Notes: generated by a model not told the origin, from the letters alone. A DNA stretch of 64,000 bases from Calothrix sp. NIES-2098 (GCA_002368175.1 AP018172.1:5955001-6019000), one strand, 5' to 3'. Positions 35,809-44,663 are shown, counted from the stretch's first letter. Translations and numbers: made by a program.

Positions 35809-38112
35809 ATGGCGACAGAATTAGAAGTCCAAAGTATTAATGTTAGTAGCTTAAAAGAAGCGCCAATTCATATTTCTAGTCAAATTCAGCCTCATGGTGT
35901 CCTTTTGGTATTGGAGGAGCCGGAGCTAAAAATCTTACAAGTTAGCAATAATACATGGAATGTTTTCGGCATATCACCCGAAAATGTATTGCAAAAAAAA
36001 CTAGAAGACTTACTAGACCCATTCCAAATAGAAAGAATTAAAGCAGGCATACTATCAGGAAATCTTGATTATATCAATCCAGTTAAAGTCTGGGTAAGAA
36101 AAAAAGGCGATGATTACGTAGTATTTGATGCGATTTTTCATCGCAATCCAGAAGGAATTTTAATTCTAGAATTAGAGCCAGCAATTTCTCAAGAGAATAT
36201 CCCATTTTTAAGTTTTTACCATCTAGCTAGAGCTTCTATTAACCAGTTAGAAAAAACTACTAACCTTCGCGATTTCTGTCAAATAATTGTCCAAGAAGTC
36301 CGCAAAGTAACTGGTTTTGACAGAGTCATGCTATATAAGTTTGATGAAGATGGGCATGGCTCGGTCATTGCTGAAGAAAAATTAAACAGCATGGAACCTT
36401 ACTTAGGGTTACACTACCCAGAGTCAGATATTCCTAAACCAGCAAGAAAATTATTCGCTTCCAATTTCATTAGATTAATCCCCGATTCATATTCTGAACC
36501 CGTACAAATGATTCCGGTGAATAATCCGGGAAGCCAGCGTCCGGTTGATTTAACCAATTCAATTCTACGAAGTGCAGCTGCTTGTCATTTAGAGTATTTA
36601 CACAACATGGGTGTAGGTGCTTCTTTGACTATCTCTTTAATTAAAGATGGCAAACTCTGGGGTTTAATTGCTTGTCATCATCAAACGCCTAAATATGTTT
36701 CCTACGAATTGCGTAAAGCGTGCGAATTCTTAGGAAGAGTGATATTTACAGAAATTTCAGCTAGAGAAGAAACTGAAGATTACGATTACCGCATGAATTT
36801 GGCATATATTCAATCAGTGTTGATGGAATATATGTCGCAAGAAGAAAACTTTATCGATGGGTTAGTTAAACACCAGCCGAATCTATTAGATTTAACAAGT
36901 GCCCAAGGCGCAGCTGTATGTTTTGGCGATAATTGTACAGTTATTGGTGAGACGCCCAAAGAAGACGACTTGAATTTTTTACTGCAATGGCTCAAGAATC
37001 ATGTACATGAAGAAGTATTCTATACAGATTCACTACCACAGATTTATCCAGATGCAGAAAAATTTAAAAATGTCGCTAGCGGTTTATTAGCTATTCCGAT
37101 TTCCAAGCGCAATTATGTATTGTGGTTTAGACCGGAAGTAATTCAAACGGTAAATTGGGGAGGAAATCCCAACGAAGCATTTGAAGTTAACCAATCAGAA
37201 GGAAATTTGCGCCTAGTTCCGCGGAAATCATTTGAACTGTGGAAAGAAACCGTTCGTTTAACTTCTTTACCTTGGCAGTTTGTCGAAATTAAAGCAGCCT
37301 TAGAACTACGCAAAGCCATCATTAATATTGTGTTGCGCCAAGCCGATGAACTGGCTCAGTTAGCGCAAGACTTAGAACGTTCAAACGCTGAACTGAAAAA
37401 GTTTGCTTATGTCGCTTCCCATGATTTGCAAGAACCGCTAAATCAAGTAGCAAACTACGTGCAGCTATTAGAGATGCGCTACGAAGAAGAACTCGACGAA
37501 GACGCAAAGGAATTTATTAACTTTGCCGTTGAGGGAGTTAGTCTGATGCAAACGCTGATTGATGACGTATTAGCATACTCTAAAGTCGATATGCAAGCGA
37601 TCGCCTTTCAGTTAACTGAGATAGAAACGCCCTTAAATCGTGCCCTCAGTAATTTGCGTGGACGCATCCATGAAACTGGGGGAACAATTACCCATGACCC
37701 CTTACCTACTGTGATGGCTGACAGTACACAATTAATGCAGCTATTTCAAAACCTGATTGCCAACGCCATCAAATTCCGCAGCAACAAACCGCCACAAATC
37801 CATATCGGAGCCGAAAGATTAGAGGAAGAGTGGTTGTTCTCCGTGCGCGATAATGGTATTGGACTCGATCCACGATTTAGCGATCGCATTTTTGTCATCT
37901 TTCAGCGCCTACATACCAGAGAAGAGTATCCCGGTACAGGCATGGGCTTGGCAATCTGTAAGAAAATTATCGAATGCCATCGGGGACGAATCTGGGTAGA
38001 GTCACAGCTGGGTGAAGGTGCAACCTTCTACTTTACGATTCCAGTTGGAGGCCGCGAGCGTGAGCGTAGAAACGGAAGAAAAACACAAAACGATCTTTTT
38101 GGTCGAGGATAA
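35809..38112 (+). CDS. cphA: Cph1-type phytochrome histidine kinase
   Basis: 767 residues: PAS (about 20-120), GAF (about 140-315), PHY (about 330-510), HisKA and HATPase. The bilin-binding cysteine is Cys259 (SAAACHLEYL), and the GAF lasso motif is PESDIPKPAR. The phospho-accepting His538 (VASHDLQEPL) and Cys259 fall at the same residue numbers as in Synechocystis Cph1, so this is the phycocyanobilin-binding (Cys in GAF) type and not the N-terminal-Cys bacteriophytochrome type. It senses red/far-red light and phosphorylates RcpA. The start ATG follows GAGGAG at 35797-35802. The 3' end overlaps rcpA by 53 bp. Confidence 0.96.
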   Translation: MATELEVQSINVSSLKEAPIHISSQIQPHGVLLVLEEPELKILQVSNNTWNVFGISPENVLQKKLEDLLDPFQIERIKAGILSGNLDYINPVKVWVRKKGDDYVVFDAIFHRNPEGILILELEPAISQENIPFLSFYHLARASINQLEKTTNLRDFCQIIVQEVRKVTGFDRVMLYKFDEDGHGSVIAEEKLNSMEPYLGLHYPESDIPKPARKLFASNFIRLIPDSYSEPVQMIPVNNPGSQRPVDLTNSILRSAAACHLEYLHNMGVGASLTISLIKDGKLWGLIACHHQTPKYVSYELRKACEFLGRVIFTEISAREETEDYDYRMNLAYIQSVLMEYMSQEENFIDGLVKHQPNLLDLTSAQGAAVCFGDNCTVIGETPKEDDLNFLLQWLKNHVHEEVFYTDSLPQIYPDAEKFKNVASGLLAIPISKRNYVLWFRPEVIQTVNWGGNPNEAFEVNQSEGNLRLVPRKSFELWKETVRLTSLPWQFVEIKAALELRKAIINIVLRQADELAQLAQDLERSNAELKKFAYVASHDLQEPLNQVANYVQLLEMRYEEELDEDAKEFINFAVEGVSLMQTLIDDVLAYSKVDMQAIAFQLTEIETPLNRALSNLRGRIHETGGTITHDPLPTVMADSTQLMQLFQNLIANAIKFRSNKPPQIHIGAERLEEEWLFSVRDNGIGLDPRFSDRIFVIFQRLHTREEYPGTGMGLAICKKIIECHRGRIWVESQLGEGATFYFTIPVGGRERERRNGRKTQNDLFGRG

Positions 38113-38506
38113 TAAAGCTGATATCCGCCTGATTCAAGAAGCGCTGAAAAATAGCACAGTACCACACCAAGTGGTAACGGTCAGGGATGGCATGGACGCT
38201 ATGGCTTATTTACGCCAAGAAGGTGAATATGCTGATGCTCCACGCCCTGACCTGATTCTCTTGGATTTGAACCTACCTAAAAAGGATGGTCGTGAGGTAC
38301 TGGCGGAAATTAAAACCGACCCCACACTCAAACGCATTCCGGTAGTCGTACTCACAACCTCCAGAAACGAGGATGATATTTTTCACAGTTACGATTTACA
38401 CGTGAATTGCTACATTACTAAATCTCGCAACCTGAGCCAGCTCTTTCAAATCGTTAAGGGTATTGAAGAGTTTTGGCTCTCTACTGCTACATTGCCATCG
38501 GAGTAG
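38060..38506 (+). CDS. rcpA: Phytochrome-partner response regulator (Rcp1-like)
   Basis: 148 residues from GTG 38060, which has GGAGG 9 nt upstream; the longer frame from 38012 lies within cphA and is unlikely. A single receiver domain: FLVEDNKAD, Asp69 in LLDLNLPKKDGREVL, and the Rcp1-specific end LHVNCYITKSRNL..LF. No output domain. It accepts phosphate from CphA His538. The start lies inside the cphA 3' end, so translation is coupled. The C-terminus SFW-like (IEEFWL) matches the Rcp1 dimer face. Confidence 0.95.
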   Translation: MSVETEEKHKTIFLVEDNKADIRLIQEALKNSTVPHQVVTVRDGMDAMAYLRQEGEYADAPRPDLILLDLNLPKKDGREVLAEIKTDPTLKRIPVVVLTTSRNEDDIFHSYDLHVNCYITKSRNLSQLFQIVKGIEEFWLSTATLPSE

Positions 38507-38577
38507 GGAATGAGGGAGTGTGGGGAGAAAGAACTAATGACCCTTGACTGTGGACTCTGGACTCTTGACTATTAAGG
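38507..38577 (+). repeat. Intra-operon spacer repeat
   Basis: GAGGGAGTGTGGGGAGAAA followed by TTGACTGTGGACTCTGGACT and CTTGACT. It is the same family as 25678-25739. It ends just before the strong AAGGAGG of the next gene. Confidence 0.5.
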
Positions 38578-38592
38578 AGGTAGAACCAGGAA

Positions 38593-39768
38593 ATGATGGC
38601 TACAGGCTCAGTAAAAATCTTGTTGATTGAGGACAACTTAGCAGAAGCGAGATTGTTACAAGAGTTTCTGAAGCAAGCCCAATCCAAAGACTTTAGTGTA
38701 GTTCACGTTCAGCGCTTGCAAAATGCCCTCCAAGAATTAACTCTAGACAGGGCTTTATGTTCCTATGATGTCATTTTGTTGGATCTGACTCTACCTGATA
38801 GCGAAGGATTGTCATCCTTGCCAACGCTGATTGGCTATGCCCCTAGCTTACCGATTGTTGTCCTCACAAATACCAATGACGAAGCCTTAGCAATTGAAGC
38901 AGTGCGACAAGGGGCGCAAGATTATCTAGTTAAGCGACAGGTAAATGTAGATGTTTTAGTTCGCTCCATACATTATGCGATCGAGCGCAAACAGGTTTTA
39001 GAATCATTACGGACAACTAATAAAACATTAGAAACTCGCGTTGAAGAACGCACAGCCGAACTGGTAAAAGCTCAAGAAATTAACCAGTTCAAATCTGAAT
39101 TTGTCTCCATGCTCTCCCATGACATCCGCAATCCCCTCAATACTATTCTCCTAGCTGCGGGATTACTACAAAATAACGATGAAAAATTGACCCAAGAGAA
39201 AAAAAGTTCTCACTTTCAAATGATTCGCGCAGCAATCAAAAACATGGCGCAGTTATTAGATGAAGTTTCGTTAATTGGACAAGCAGATTCAGGTAGACTT
39301 CATTGCGAACTCATCTCTTTAGATTTACAAAAATTCTGCCGTCAACTCATCGAAGAAGCGCAACTCACAACAAAGGAAAAGCAGATAAATCTTGTGTTTA
39401 CAAGTGTGGGAGAATTTAAAGATAATCTCTGGGATGAGAGCCTCCTACGACACATATTGGGAAATTTACTAACTAATGCGATTAAGTATTCGCTACCAGG
39501 CGGTACAGTCAAGTTTGAACTAATTGGTCAAGAAAAAGCGATCGCTTTTCGCATTAAAGATTGGGGAATTGGTATTCCTGAAGAAGACCAAAAACGATTA
39601 TTTCAGCCTTTTCAGCGTGCGGAAAATGTGGGATCTATTCCTGGTACTGGTTTGGGTTTAGCAATTGCGAAAAAGTGTGTTGATGCACATGGCGGTGAGA
39701 TTCTAGTTGATAGCAAAGTTGGCGAAGGTACAACCTTTACTGTCATACTGCCATTACTGAACTTGTAA
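38593..39768 (+). CDS. Receiver-histidine kinase fusion downstream of rcpA
   Basis: 391 residues. The receiver has Asp64 (LLDLTLPDSEG) and Lys117-like KRQV. The DxxVKR end is of the atypical cyanobacterial type (DYLVKRQVN). A coiled coil follows, then HisKA with His176 (MLSHDIRNPLN) and HATPase (GNLLTNAIKYS, KDWGIGI, GTGLGLA). AAGGAGG lies 12-18 nt upstream of the first ATG; Met2 is equally possible. Its place after cphA-rcpA suggests it relays or modulates the red-light signal. This is inference from context. Confidence 0.92.
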   Translation: MMATGSVKILLIEDNLAEARLLQEFLKQAQSKDFSVVHVQRLQNALQELTLDRALCSYDVILLDLTLPDSEGLSSLPTLIGYAPSLPIVVLTNTNDEALAIEAVRQGAQDYLVKRQVNVDVLVRSIHYAIERKQVLESLRTTNKTLETRVEERTAELVKAQEINQFKSEFVSMLSHDIRNPLNTILLAAGLLQNNDEKLTQEKKSSHFQMIRAAIKNMAQLLDEVSLIGQADSGRLHCELISLDLQKFCRQLIEEAQLTTKEKQINLVFTSVGEFKDNLWDESLLRHILGNLLTNAIKYSLPGGTVKFELIGQEKAIAFRIKDWGIGIPEEDQKRLFQPFQRAENVGSIPGTGLGLAIAKKCVDAHGGEILVDSKVGEGTTFTVILPLLNL

Positions 39769-39843
39769 TTTATCAATAACATTCTGTCTTGTGCCTTTTG
39801 CGGCTGAGAAAATATCACATATCAAGGTGATTGATTGATTTAA

Positions 39844-40620
39844 TCATCCCCTAGAGTTGTTCACAAACTGTTTCCCACAGTCCTTACAGCGATAGCACTG
39901 CTTCCCTCTGCGATACCCATTTTTCGATAATTGCGGCGATCGACAATGCGGGCATTTCATTACTTTCATTACATTACCCAACAGACTATCTCCCAAATGC
40001 GGCTCTAAATATGACACTAGCAAGTCCTCAATCTGCTGAATTAGCAATTGCTTGTGTTGCCGATCTGCGGTGCGAAGTGCCGACAACATTACAGCATTGC
40101 TGCTATGCACGCAAACTTCTGCTAGGAGGTTACACTGCGCCTCACTCAATGCAGAGTTTCGCTGTTTCAAGATACTTGCCATAAAGTTAATCGCTTCTTG
40201 AGTCATGCTGTCATCAATTGACTGAAAAATCTGACGAGATATAAAAAACTGCACAAAAACCACCCGCGACACAGGCTGTTCAAATAGCTGTGCGACAGCA
40301 CTTGCCAGTGTATGAATCATTTGGCGGAGTGGTAACTGGACAATCTGTTGCTTATCTACTTGCGCCCACATCAGCTTGACTTGTTCTACATGGCGCAACT
40401 CCATTGCATGAAAAATAGCGGCTTTATCAGGAAAAAATTGGTATAGAGAACCAATAGCTGTTCCCGCTTTTGCCGCAATTAAATGTGTTGTCGCCGCTTC
40501 ATAGCCCACTTCGTCAAACACTGCTGCGGCCGCATCTAAGATTTTTTTGACTCTTTCTTTACCTCGCTGCTGTTTGGGTTGACGGCGCAAACTTCTTGAC
40601 GAATGTGAATGTTCTGTCAT
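39844..40620 (-). CDS. TetR-family regulator with C-terminal transposase-like zinc ribbon
   Basis: 258 residues. The N-terminal TetR helix-turn-helix is clear (ILDAAAAVFDEVGYEAATTH, then IGSLYQFFPDKAAIF, about 25-72) and is followed by an all-helical ligand/dimer domain to about 208. The last 37 residues are unlike TetR: KCPHCRSPQLSKNGYRRG then KQCYRCKDCGKQFV, with Cys223, 226, 242, 245 and 248. They match the N-terminal zinc ribbon of IS1/InsA-type transposases. The gene is divergent from a Rieske oxygenase gene (49 bp), which it probably controls. The fusion may come from an insertion-sequence remnant at the 3' end. Confidence 0.85.
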   Translation of the reverse strand: MTEHSHSSRSLRRQPKQQRGKERVKKILDAAAAVFDEVGYEAATTHLIAAKAGTAIGSLYQFFPDKAAIFHAMELRHVEQVKLMWAQVDKQQIVQLPLRQMIHTLASAVAQLFEQPVSRVVFVQFFISRQIFQSIDDSMTQEAINFMASILKQRNSALSEAQCNLLAEVCVHSSNAVMLSALRTADRQHKQLLIQQIEDLLVSYLEPHLGDSLLGNVMKVMKCPHCRSPQLSKNGYRRGKQCYRCKDCGKQFVNNSRG

Positions 40621-40669
40621 ATTTTAGAAACACGACGGATTTCTCACAATTTTATATCTAAGGGAGAAC

Positions 40670-41665
40670 ATGATGCAGTCTATGCTTCCTGGTGCGCCTT
40701 GGTTATTGGCACACAAATCGATGCTGCCTGTAAATCAACCGCGCAAAATTTCTTTGTATGGGGTTGATTATGTGATGTGGAAAGATGCGTCTGGAAAGAT
40801 ATCTGCTTTACCCAACGCTTGTCCACACATGGGTGCAATGCTGTCAGCAGGGTGGTGCGAAGTCAAAAGCAGTGGCGCAAGTAGCGTGGTGTGCCCGTTT
40901 CATGCCCTGGAGTTTGATGCGGAAGGCTGCACGGTTTTACCAGGTTCTCACAAGAAAACATTACCCCAACTGAAACCTTTAGAGTTAATTCTACAAGACG
41001 ATTTTATTTGGTCTTATGGGGGATACGAACCGAAAGTGCCCATTCCTAACGTACTGAATGAGATTGCTAAAAATTATTACTTTGTCGGGTATACAGCAGA
41101 TAGAAGTGTAGAGACAGATTTGCTAACTATGCTGCTGAATATGCATGACTACAATCATCAAAATGGCACTCACCGGGAATTATTTCGGATTACCAATGTA
41201 GAATTTCATCAATTTATTGATAACGGGCATCATTCCCATGCACTTTACGATCTGCCCACAGCAGCTTACAGCTGGGTAGAAAAGCTGAAAAAACCTGATT
41301 TATTTCTACTACCCAGCACTATTAAAGCCCATCTAGAAAATCACTTTCCTTCGCTAGTGATTTTTCATGGAGAAATGCCATTAGGTAAAGCTGCTCAGTG
41401 CCATATATTTGTACCAGAAGCCTTAAATCGTACAAAAACTTACATTTTGCTATTTGCCCAAGCCAAGCATCCAGCCTTTAAGCTATTTGGCAGTACCTAT
41501 CTCAAGTTTGGCAAGGTTGTAGTGGATCAAGATGCAGATATTCTCACGAAGATTTATCCCAATACACCTCAGAAAATTAAACTTAACAATGAAGTTGGTA
41601 TGGATTGGGTACGGCGTAATTTTCAGAACTTCCCCAATGTTGTAGAACCTAATTTATCAAAGTAG
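40670..41665 (+). CDS. Rieske [2Fe-2S] non-heme iron oxygenase
   Basis: 331 residues. The Rieske motifs are Cys51-x-His53 (NACPHMGAM) and Cys75-x-x-His78 (VVCPFHAL). The mononuclear iron motif D-x2-H-x4-H is in HDYNHQNGTH. The alpha-subunit-like catalytic domain continues to the end. It would be a cytosolic ring-hydroxylating or demethylase-type oxygenase that needs a separate reductase, none of which is in the window. Substrate unknown. The start is preceded by AAGGGAG. The divergent TetR gene suggests inducible expression by a small molecule, perhaps its substrate. Confidence 0.85.
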   Translation: MMQSMLPGAPWLLAHKSMLPVNQPRKISLYGVDYVMWKDASGKISALPNACPHMGAMLSAGWCEVKSSGASSVVCPFHALEFDAEGCTVLPGSHKKTLPQLKPLELILQDDFIWSYGGYEPKVPIPNVLNEIAKNYYFVGYTADRSVETDLLTMLLNMHDYNHQNGTHRELFRITNVEFHQFIDNGHHSHALYDLPTAAYSWVEKLKKPDLFLLPSTIKAHLENHFPSLVIFHGEMPLGKAAQCHIFVPEALNRTKTYILLFAQAKHPAFKLFGSTYLKFGKVVVDQDADILTKIYPNTPQKIKLNNEVGMDWVRRNFQNFPNVVEPNLSK

Positions 41666-41910
41666 GCAGTCTCAAGCAAAATTTAACTAAAATTCATTTC
41701 TGGGAAACTGGATTGAAAGTATAACGTCAATTCCAATATCCTCTTTTGAGCGAACTGATAGCAATTCGCTATGAAGTTGCACTTAATATTTATTAACCTA
41801 ATAATAAGGCATGGCTCTAAAGCAGAAAAATCAGTCATCCTTTAAGTGTAAATTTCAGAGAATTGGTATTAGTAGCGAGACGAACTATGCAATTCTCAAG
41901 GTAAAATAGC

Positions 41911-42906
41911 ATGAAAAATATTTATAAACTATCTCACTCAATTAATAGTTCGCGTCAATTTCCGCAAGGAGTGATATTAACTCTAGCCTTAACAAGCCTG
42001 CTATCTTGGGGGATGGGACTGACAAATAACAATACTGCTACTGCTGCGCCTAGTGTAGCAAACATACAATTATCCCAAAACGTCCAAAATAGACCGAATC
42101 AACTACCAAAAGCCGTTGCTCAAGCCGTACTAAATGATGCTTCCCAGCGTTCTGGAGTAGCGATCGCGGATTTGAAAATTACTCAATTCACAGCGAAAAC
42201 CTTTAGTAATCCCTGTATTTTCCAGTTTGGAGAAGTTTGTACGCGAGAATACAGACCTATACAAGGCTGGGAGGTAATTGTCCAAGTGAAAGACCAATCT
42301 TGGACTTATCATGCCAATAGATCTGGCTCGCAAATCGTTTTAGATCCAAAAATTAATGCATCGGGAAATGTTGCATTACCGAGAGCGATCGCTAATAAAA
42401 TATTAAACGATGCCGCCAAGCGTTCTGGAGTGGCGGTTGCTAACTTAAAAATTGCTCAAGCTACATCTAAAACCTTTGGAAATCCTTGCGAGTTCAACTT
42501 CGGTGAAATCTGCACTAAGGAATACAATCCCATTCAAGGTTGGGAAGTAATCGTTCAAGTGCAAGAGCAATCTTGGACTTACCATGTAAATAGATCTGGC
42601 TCGCAAATCGTTTTAGATCCAAAAATTAAGACAACAGGAAATGTCACATTACCAAAAGCGATCGCCAATAAAGTTTTACGCGATGCCGCCAAACGTTCTG
42701 GAGTAGCAGTTACTAATTTAAGAATTACTCAAGCTACAGCCAAAACCTTTGGCAATGAGTGCCATTTTAATTTTGGCGAAGTCTGTGCAGAGATTTATAA
42801 GCCTGTTGAAGGTTGGGAAGTAATTGTTCAGGTGAAGCAGCAATCTTGGACTTATCATGTGAATAAATCTGGCTCTGCGATCGTTTTAGATCCTAAAGTT
42901 GCTTAA
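41911..42906 (+). CDS. Secreted protein with three 91-residue cysteine-pair repeats
   Basis: 331 residues. A long signal peptide (hydrophobic 20-37, likely cleavage near ATAA-PS at about 46) and a short linker lead to three nearly identical units at residues 65-155, 156-246 and 247-331. Each unit starts LP(K/R)A(V/I)A, has an (S/K)RSGVA motif and a Cys pair spaced 8 apart (NPCIFQFGEVC in unit 1), and ends GWEVIVQVK..SWTYH and IVLDPK. The Cys pair probably forms a disulfide in each unit. Single copies of such a domain occur in other cyanobacterial secreted proteins, but its function is unknown. Stand-alone gene. Confidence 0.8.
   Translation: MKNIYKLSHSINSSRQFPQGVILTLALTSLLSWGMGLTNNNTATAAPSVANIQLSQNVQNRPNQLPKAVAQAVLNDASQRSGVAIADLKITQFTAKTFSNPCIFQFGEVCTREYRPIQGWEVIVQVKDQSWTYHANRSGSQIVLDPKINASGNVALPRAIANKILNDAAKRSGVAVANLKIAQATSKTFGNPCEFNFGEICTKEYNPIQGWEVIVQVQEQSWTYHVNRSGSQIVLDPKIKTTGNVTLPKAIANKVLRDAAKRSGVAVTNLRITQATAKTFGNECHFNFGEVCAEIYKPVEGWEVIVQVKQQSWTYHVNKSGSAIVLDPKVA
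42103..42903 (+). repeat. Three 273-bp coding repeats
   Basis: Units at 42103-42375, 42376-42648 and 42649-42903 within the secreted protein gene. Sequence identity is high at the DNA level in the SWTYH/SGSQIVLDP part, which suggests recent duplication or gene conversion. Confidence 0.75.
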
Positions 42907-42944
42907 TTTTTCATAAACCCTAATATTTCAAGACAATTCAGTAG

Positions 42945-43006
42945 TAGGGGCACGGCACCGATAAGATGATTGTATACACCAAAAGATTGTAGACGCCGTG
43001 CCCCTA
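42945..43006. repeat. GGGGCACGGC-type dispersed inverted repeat
   Basis: TAGGGGCACGGC (42945-42956) and its reverse complement (42995-43006) flank 38 nt. This is a common cyanobacterial intergenic repeat; a related one with a one-base spacer is at 55060-55088. Confidence 0.6.
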
Positions 43007-43197
43007 TAATCTCTCTTAACTGAACCGTATTGCCTTATGCTCCTCAAACGTCGTTGCATAAATTTTTAAGTAATATTAATGCAATCAATAATTAGAAATT
43101 GTAGATTTTTGCGAAGGAAACTCCACCTCTACAAATACATCTTTACTTATAAATAAGCACTAATTATATCAGCTTACTGACGAATAGGATATTAGAG

Positions 43198-44319
43198 ATG
43201 CTAAATAAATTTAATATTAGTCCTTTTGGTGAAGGTATAGTAACAGAAATCCTACATCAAGGAAAAACTTTTAATCTCTATCGTGCCAACTTATGCGGCA
43301 AAGATGTAGTTTTGAAGACACCTTCGCCCCATGTGACTGGCGAAGATATTTATGCTTACAACAGCTACAGTACATCTGAAATTTTTGTTACTAGCGAACT
43401 TGGTATTGATAAAGTTTTTGACCATCCTAACGATCTTCTCGATCCAATTAAAGTTGCTACATGGATTTTATTAGTTGAGACTCAACTAATTAATTGGACA
43501 AGAGGTAGGTGGAATCATTCAATTATTGGTTTAGGGACTTGGGATGGATTATCACAAATTCATGGCAATAAAGAGGTTTATAATACATCCGAGCCTTTGG
43601 ATCTGCGATTTTTACCAGTACTAATTATGCCTGATTACGAGGCAACTCCTTTCTCAAAATTACCAGCTTATTCAAAGCGACTGCTATTCCCACAAATGTT
43701 ACCTGCTCTCTGGGATGCTCTTTGCTATATGCATCACGGCGATTTATCAGAAAGTAATATTTTAATTAGTCAAAAACAAAATATTTTTCACATCATCGAT
43801 CCGGGAGTTGTATTAGCTAGCGATTCAGGTAAGCTTTTTGGATTACAAGAACAATATATCTTTACAACTACATCTGCAAATTATCCACTATTACCCCCAT
43901 ATTTAGGCGATTCTAAAGCTGTTGGTATCGTAGAATGTCTGAAATACTTTGGCAGAGAAATGAAGCCAAGTAATCGCATTCCTGCACCATCTTTGTCGGA
44001 AGTTCAACAGCAAAGCAATCCCTCAATGTCTGATTTATTAGCATTAGGAATTATCTATTATCGAATATTGACAGGAAAAGAAATTTTCTTGGGACAAGAT
44101 ATTCTACCAGATAAACCCGCATGGCTCCATAGCTATATGAGTCCACAGTTTCCCCAGTGGGAAATTTACCATCGAGTACTTGATTTTTTATCAAACCATT
44201 ATATCGATCGGGAATTAGATAAAAGTACAATGAGCAATTCCGAAAGAAAATTGGTCTATGCACTATTGAATTTAGAAATTCACAATAAAAATGATTTGCT
44301 GCGCTTATCAGCTTTTTAA
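43198..44319 (+). CDS. Atypical protein-kinase-fold protein
   Basis: 373 residues with kinase landmarks in order: Lys40 (DVVLKTPS), a catalytic loop HGDLSESNILI (Asp182) and a metal motif DPG (Asp201) instead of DFG. There is no GxGxxG glycine loop; GEGIVTEIL is the nearest. The catalytic Lys, both Asps and the loop Asn are kept, so it may be active, perhaps towards a small molecule or other unusual substrate. A long insert (about 60-150) separates the lobes. No membrane segment. It starts 291 bp after the repeat protein and is not obviously in an operon. Confidence 0.75.
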   Translation: MLNKFNISPFGEGIVTEILHQGKTFNLYRANLCGKDVVLKTPSPHVTGEDIYAYNSYSTSEIFVTSELGIDKVFDHPNDLLDPIKVATWILLVETQLINWTRGRWNHSIIGLGTWDGLSQIHGNKEVYNTSEPLDLRFLPVLIMPDYEATPFSKLPAYSKRLLFPQMLPALWDALCYMHHGDLSESNILISQKQNIFHIIDPGVVLASDSGKLFGLQEQYIFTTTSANYPLLPPYLGDSKAVGIVECLKYFGREMKPSNRIPAPSLSEVQQQSNPSMSDLLALGIIYYRILTGKEIFLGQDILPDKPAWLHSYMSPQFPQWEIYHRVLDFLSNHYIDRELDKSTMSNSERKLVYALLNLEIHNKNDLLRLSAF

Positions 44320-44408
44320 ATTGTGCGATCGCTTGACTTCCAAAACACTGAGTCAGTGCCTGTCTCTACTATTAGCAGATATATTCGCCGGATTTAGGCT
44401 GTGTGGCT

Positions 44409-44437
44409 CGTGCAATCTCATGCGCTTAGTATATAAT
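44409..44437 (+). promoter_or_regulatory. Candidate promoter of rpmI-rplT
   Basis: A perfect TATAAT at 44432-44437, 28 bp upstream of the rpmI ATG. The -35 region (about 44409-44414, CGTGCA) is weak. The leader would be about 20-25 nt, too short for a long L20-binding structure. Confidence 0.4.
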
Positions 44438-44465
44438 GATGGATTGTGTCGATCAGAGCCAAACC

Positions 44466-44663
44466 ATGCCTAAACTCAAAACTCGTAAAGCAGCGGCGAA
44501 GCGATTCCGTGCCACTGGCACAGGTAAAATTGTGCGTCGTAAAGCTTTCAAAAATCACCTTTTAGAGCACAAAACTTCCAATAAGAAGCGTAACTTGTCC
44601 AAGTCTACACTTGTACACGAACGCGATGAAGATAATGTGCGTTTGATGCTCCCTTATTTGTAA
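44466..44663 (+). CDS. rpmI: Ribosomal protein bL35
   Basis: 65 residues, very basic, with the family signature MPKLKTRKAAAKRFR...GTGKIVRRKA...HLLEHKTSNKKRNL. The frame could begin 30 bp earlier (44436), but the conserved N-terminus fixes the ATG at 44466. Large-subunit protein. It pairs with rplT 20 bp downstream; infC, which often precedes them, is not in the window. Confidence 0.97.
   Translation: MPKLKTRKAAAKRFRATGTGKIVRRKAFKNHLLEHKTSNKKRNLSKSTLVHERDEDNVRLMLPYL

Noticed and set aside
38012..38059. Longer N-terminus of rcpA
   Set aside because: It lies within cphA coding sequence without its own ribosome site, whereas GTG 38060 has GGAGG at the right distance and gives the normal Rcp1 length.
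39844..39960. Intact insertion sequence at the end of the TetR gene
   Set aside because: Only the zinc-ribbon segment resembles a transposase. No catalytic domain, terminal inverted repeats or target duplication are visible.
42103..42903. Tandem repeat first considered as a CRISPR-like array
   Set aside because: Units are 273 bp, in frame and coding; no short direct repeats with unique spacers. No CRISPR array was found anywhere in the window.
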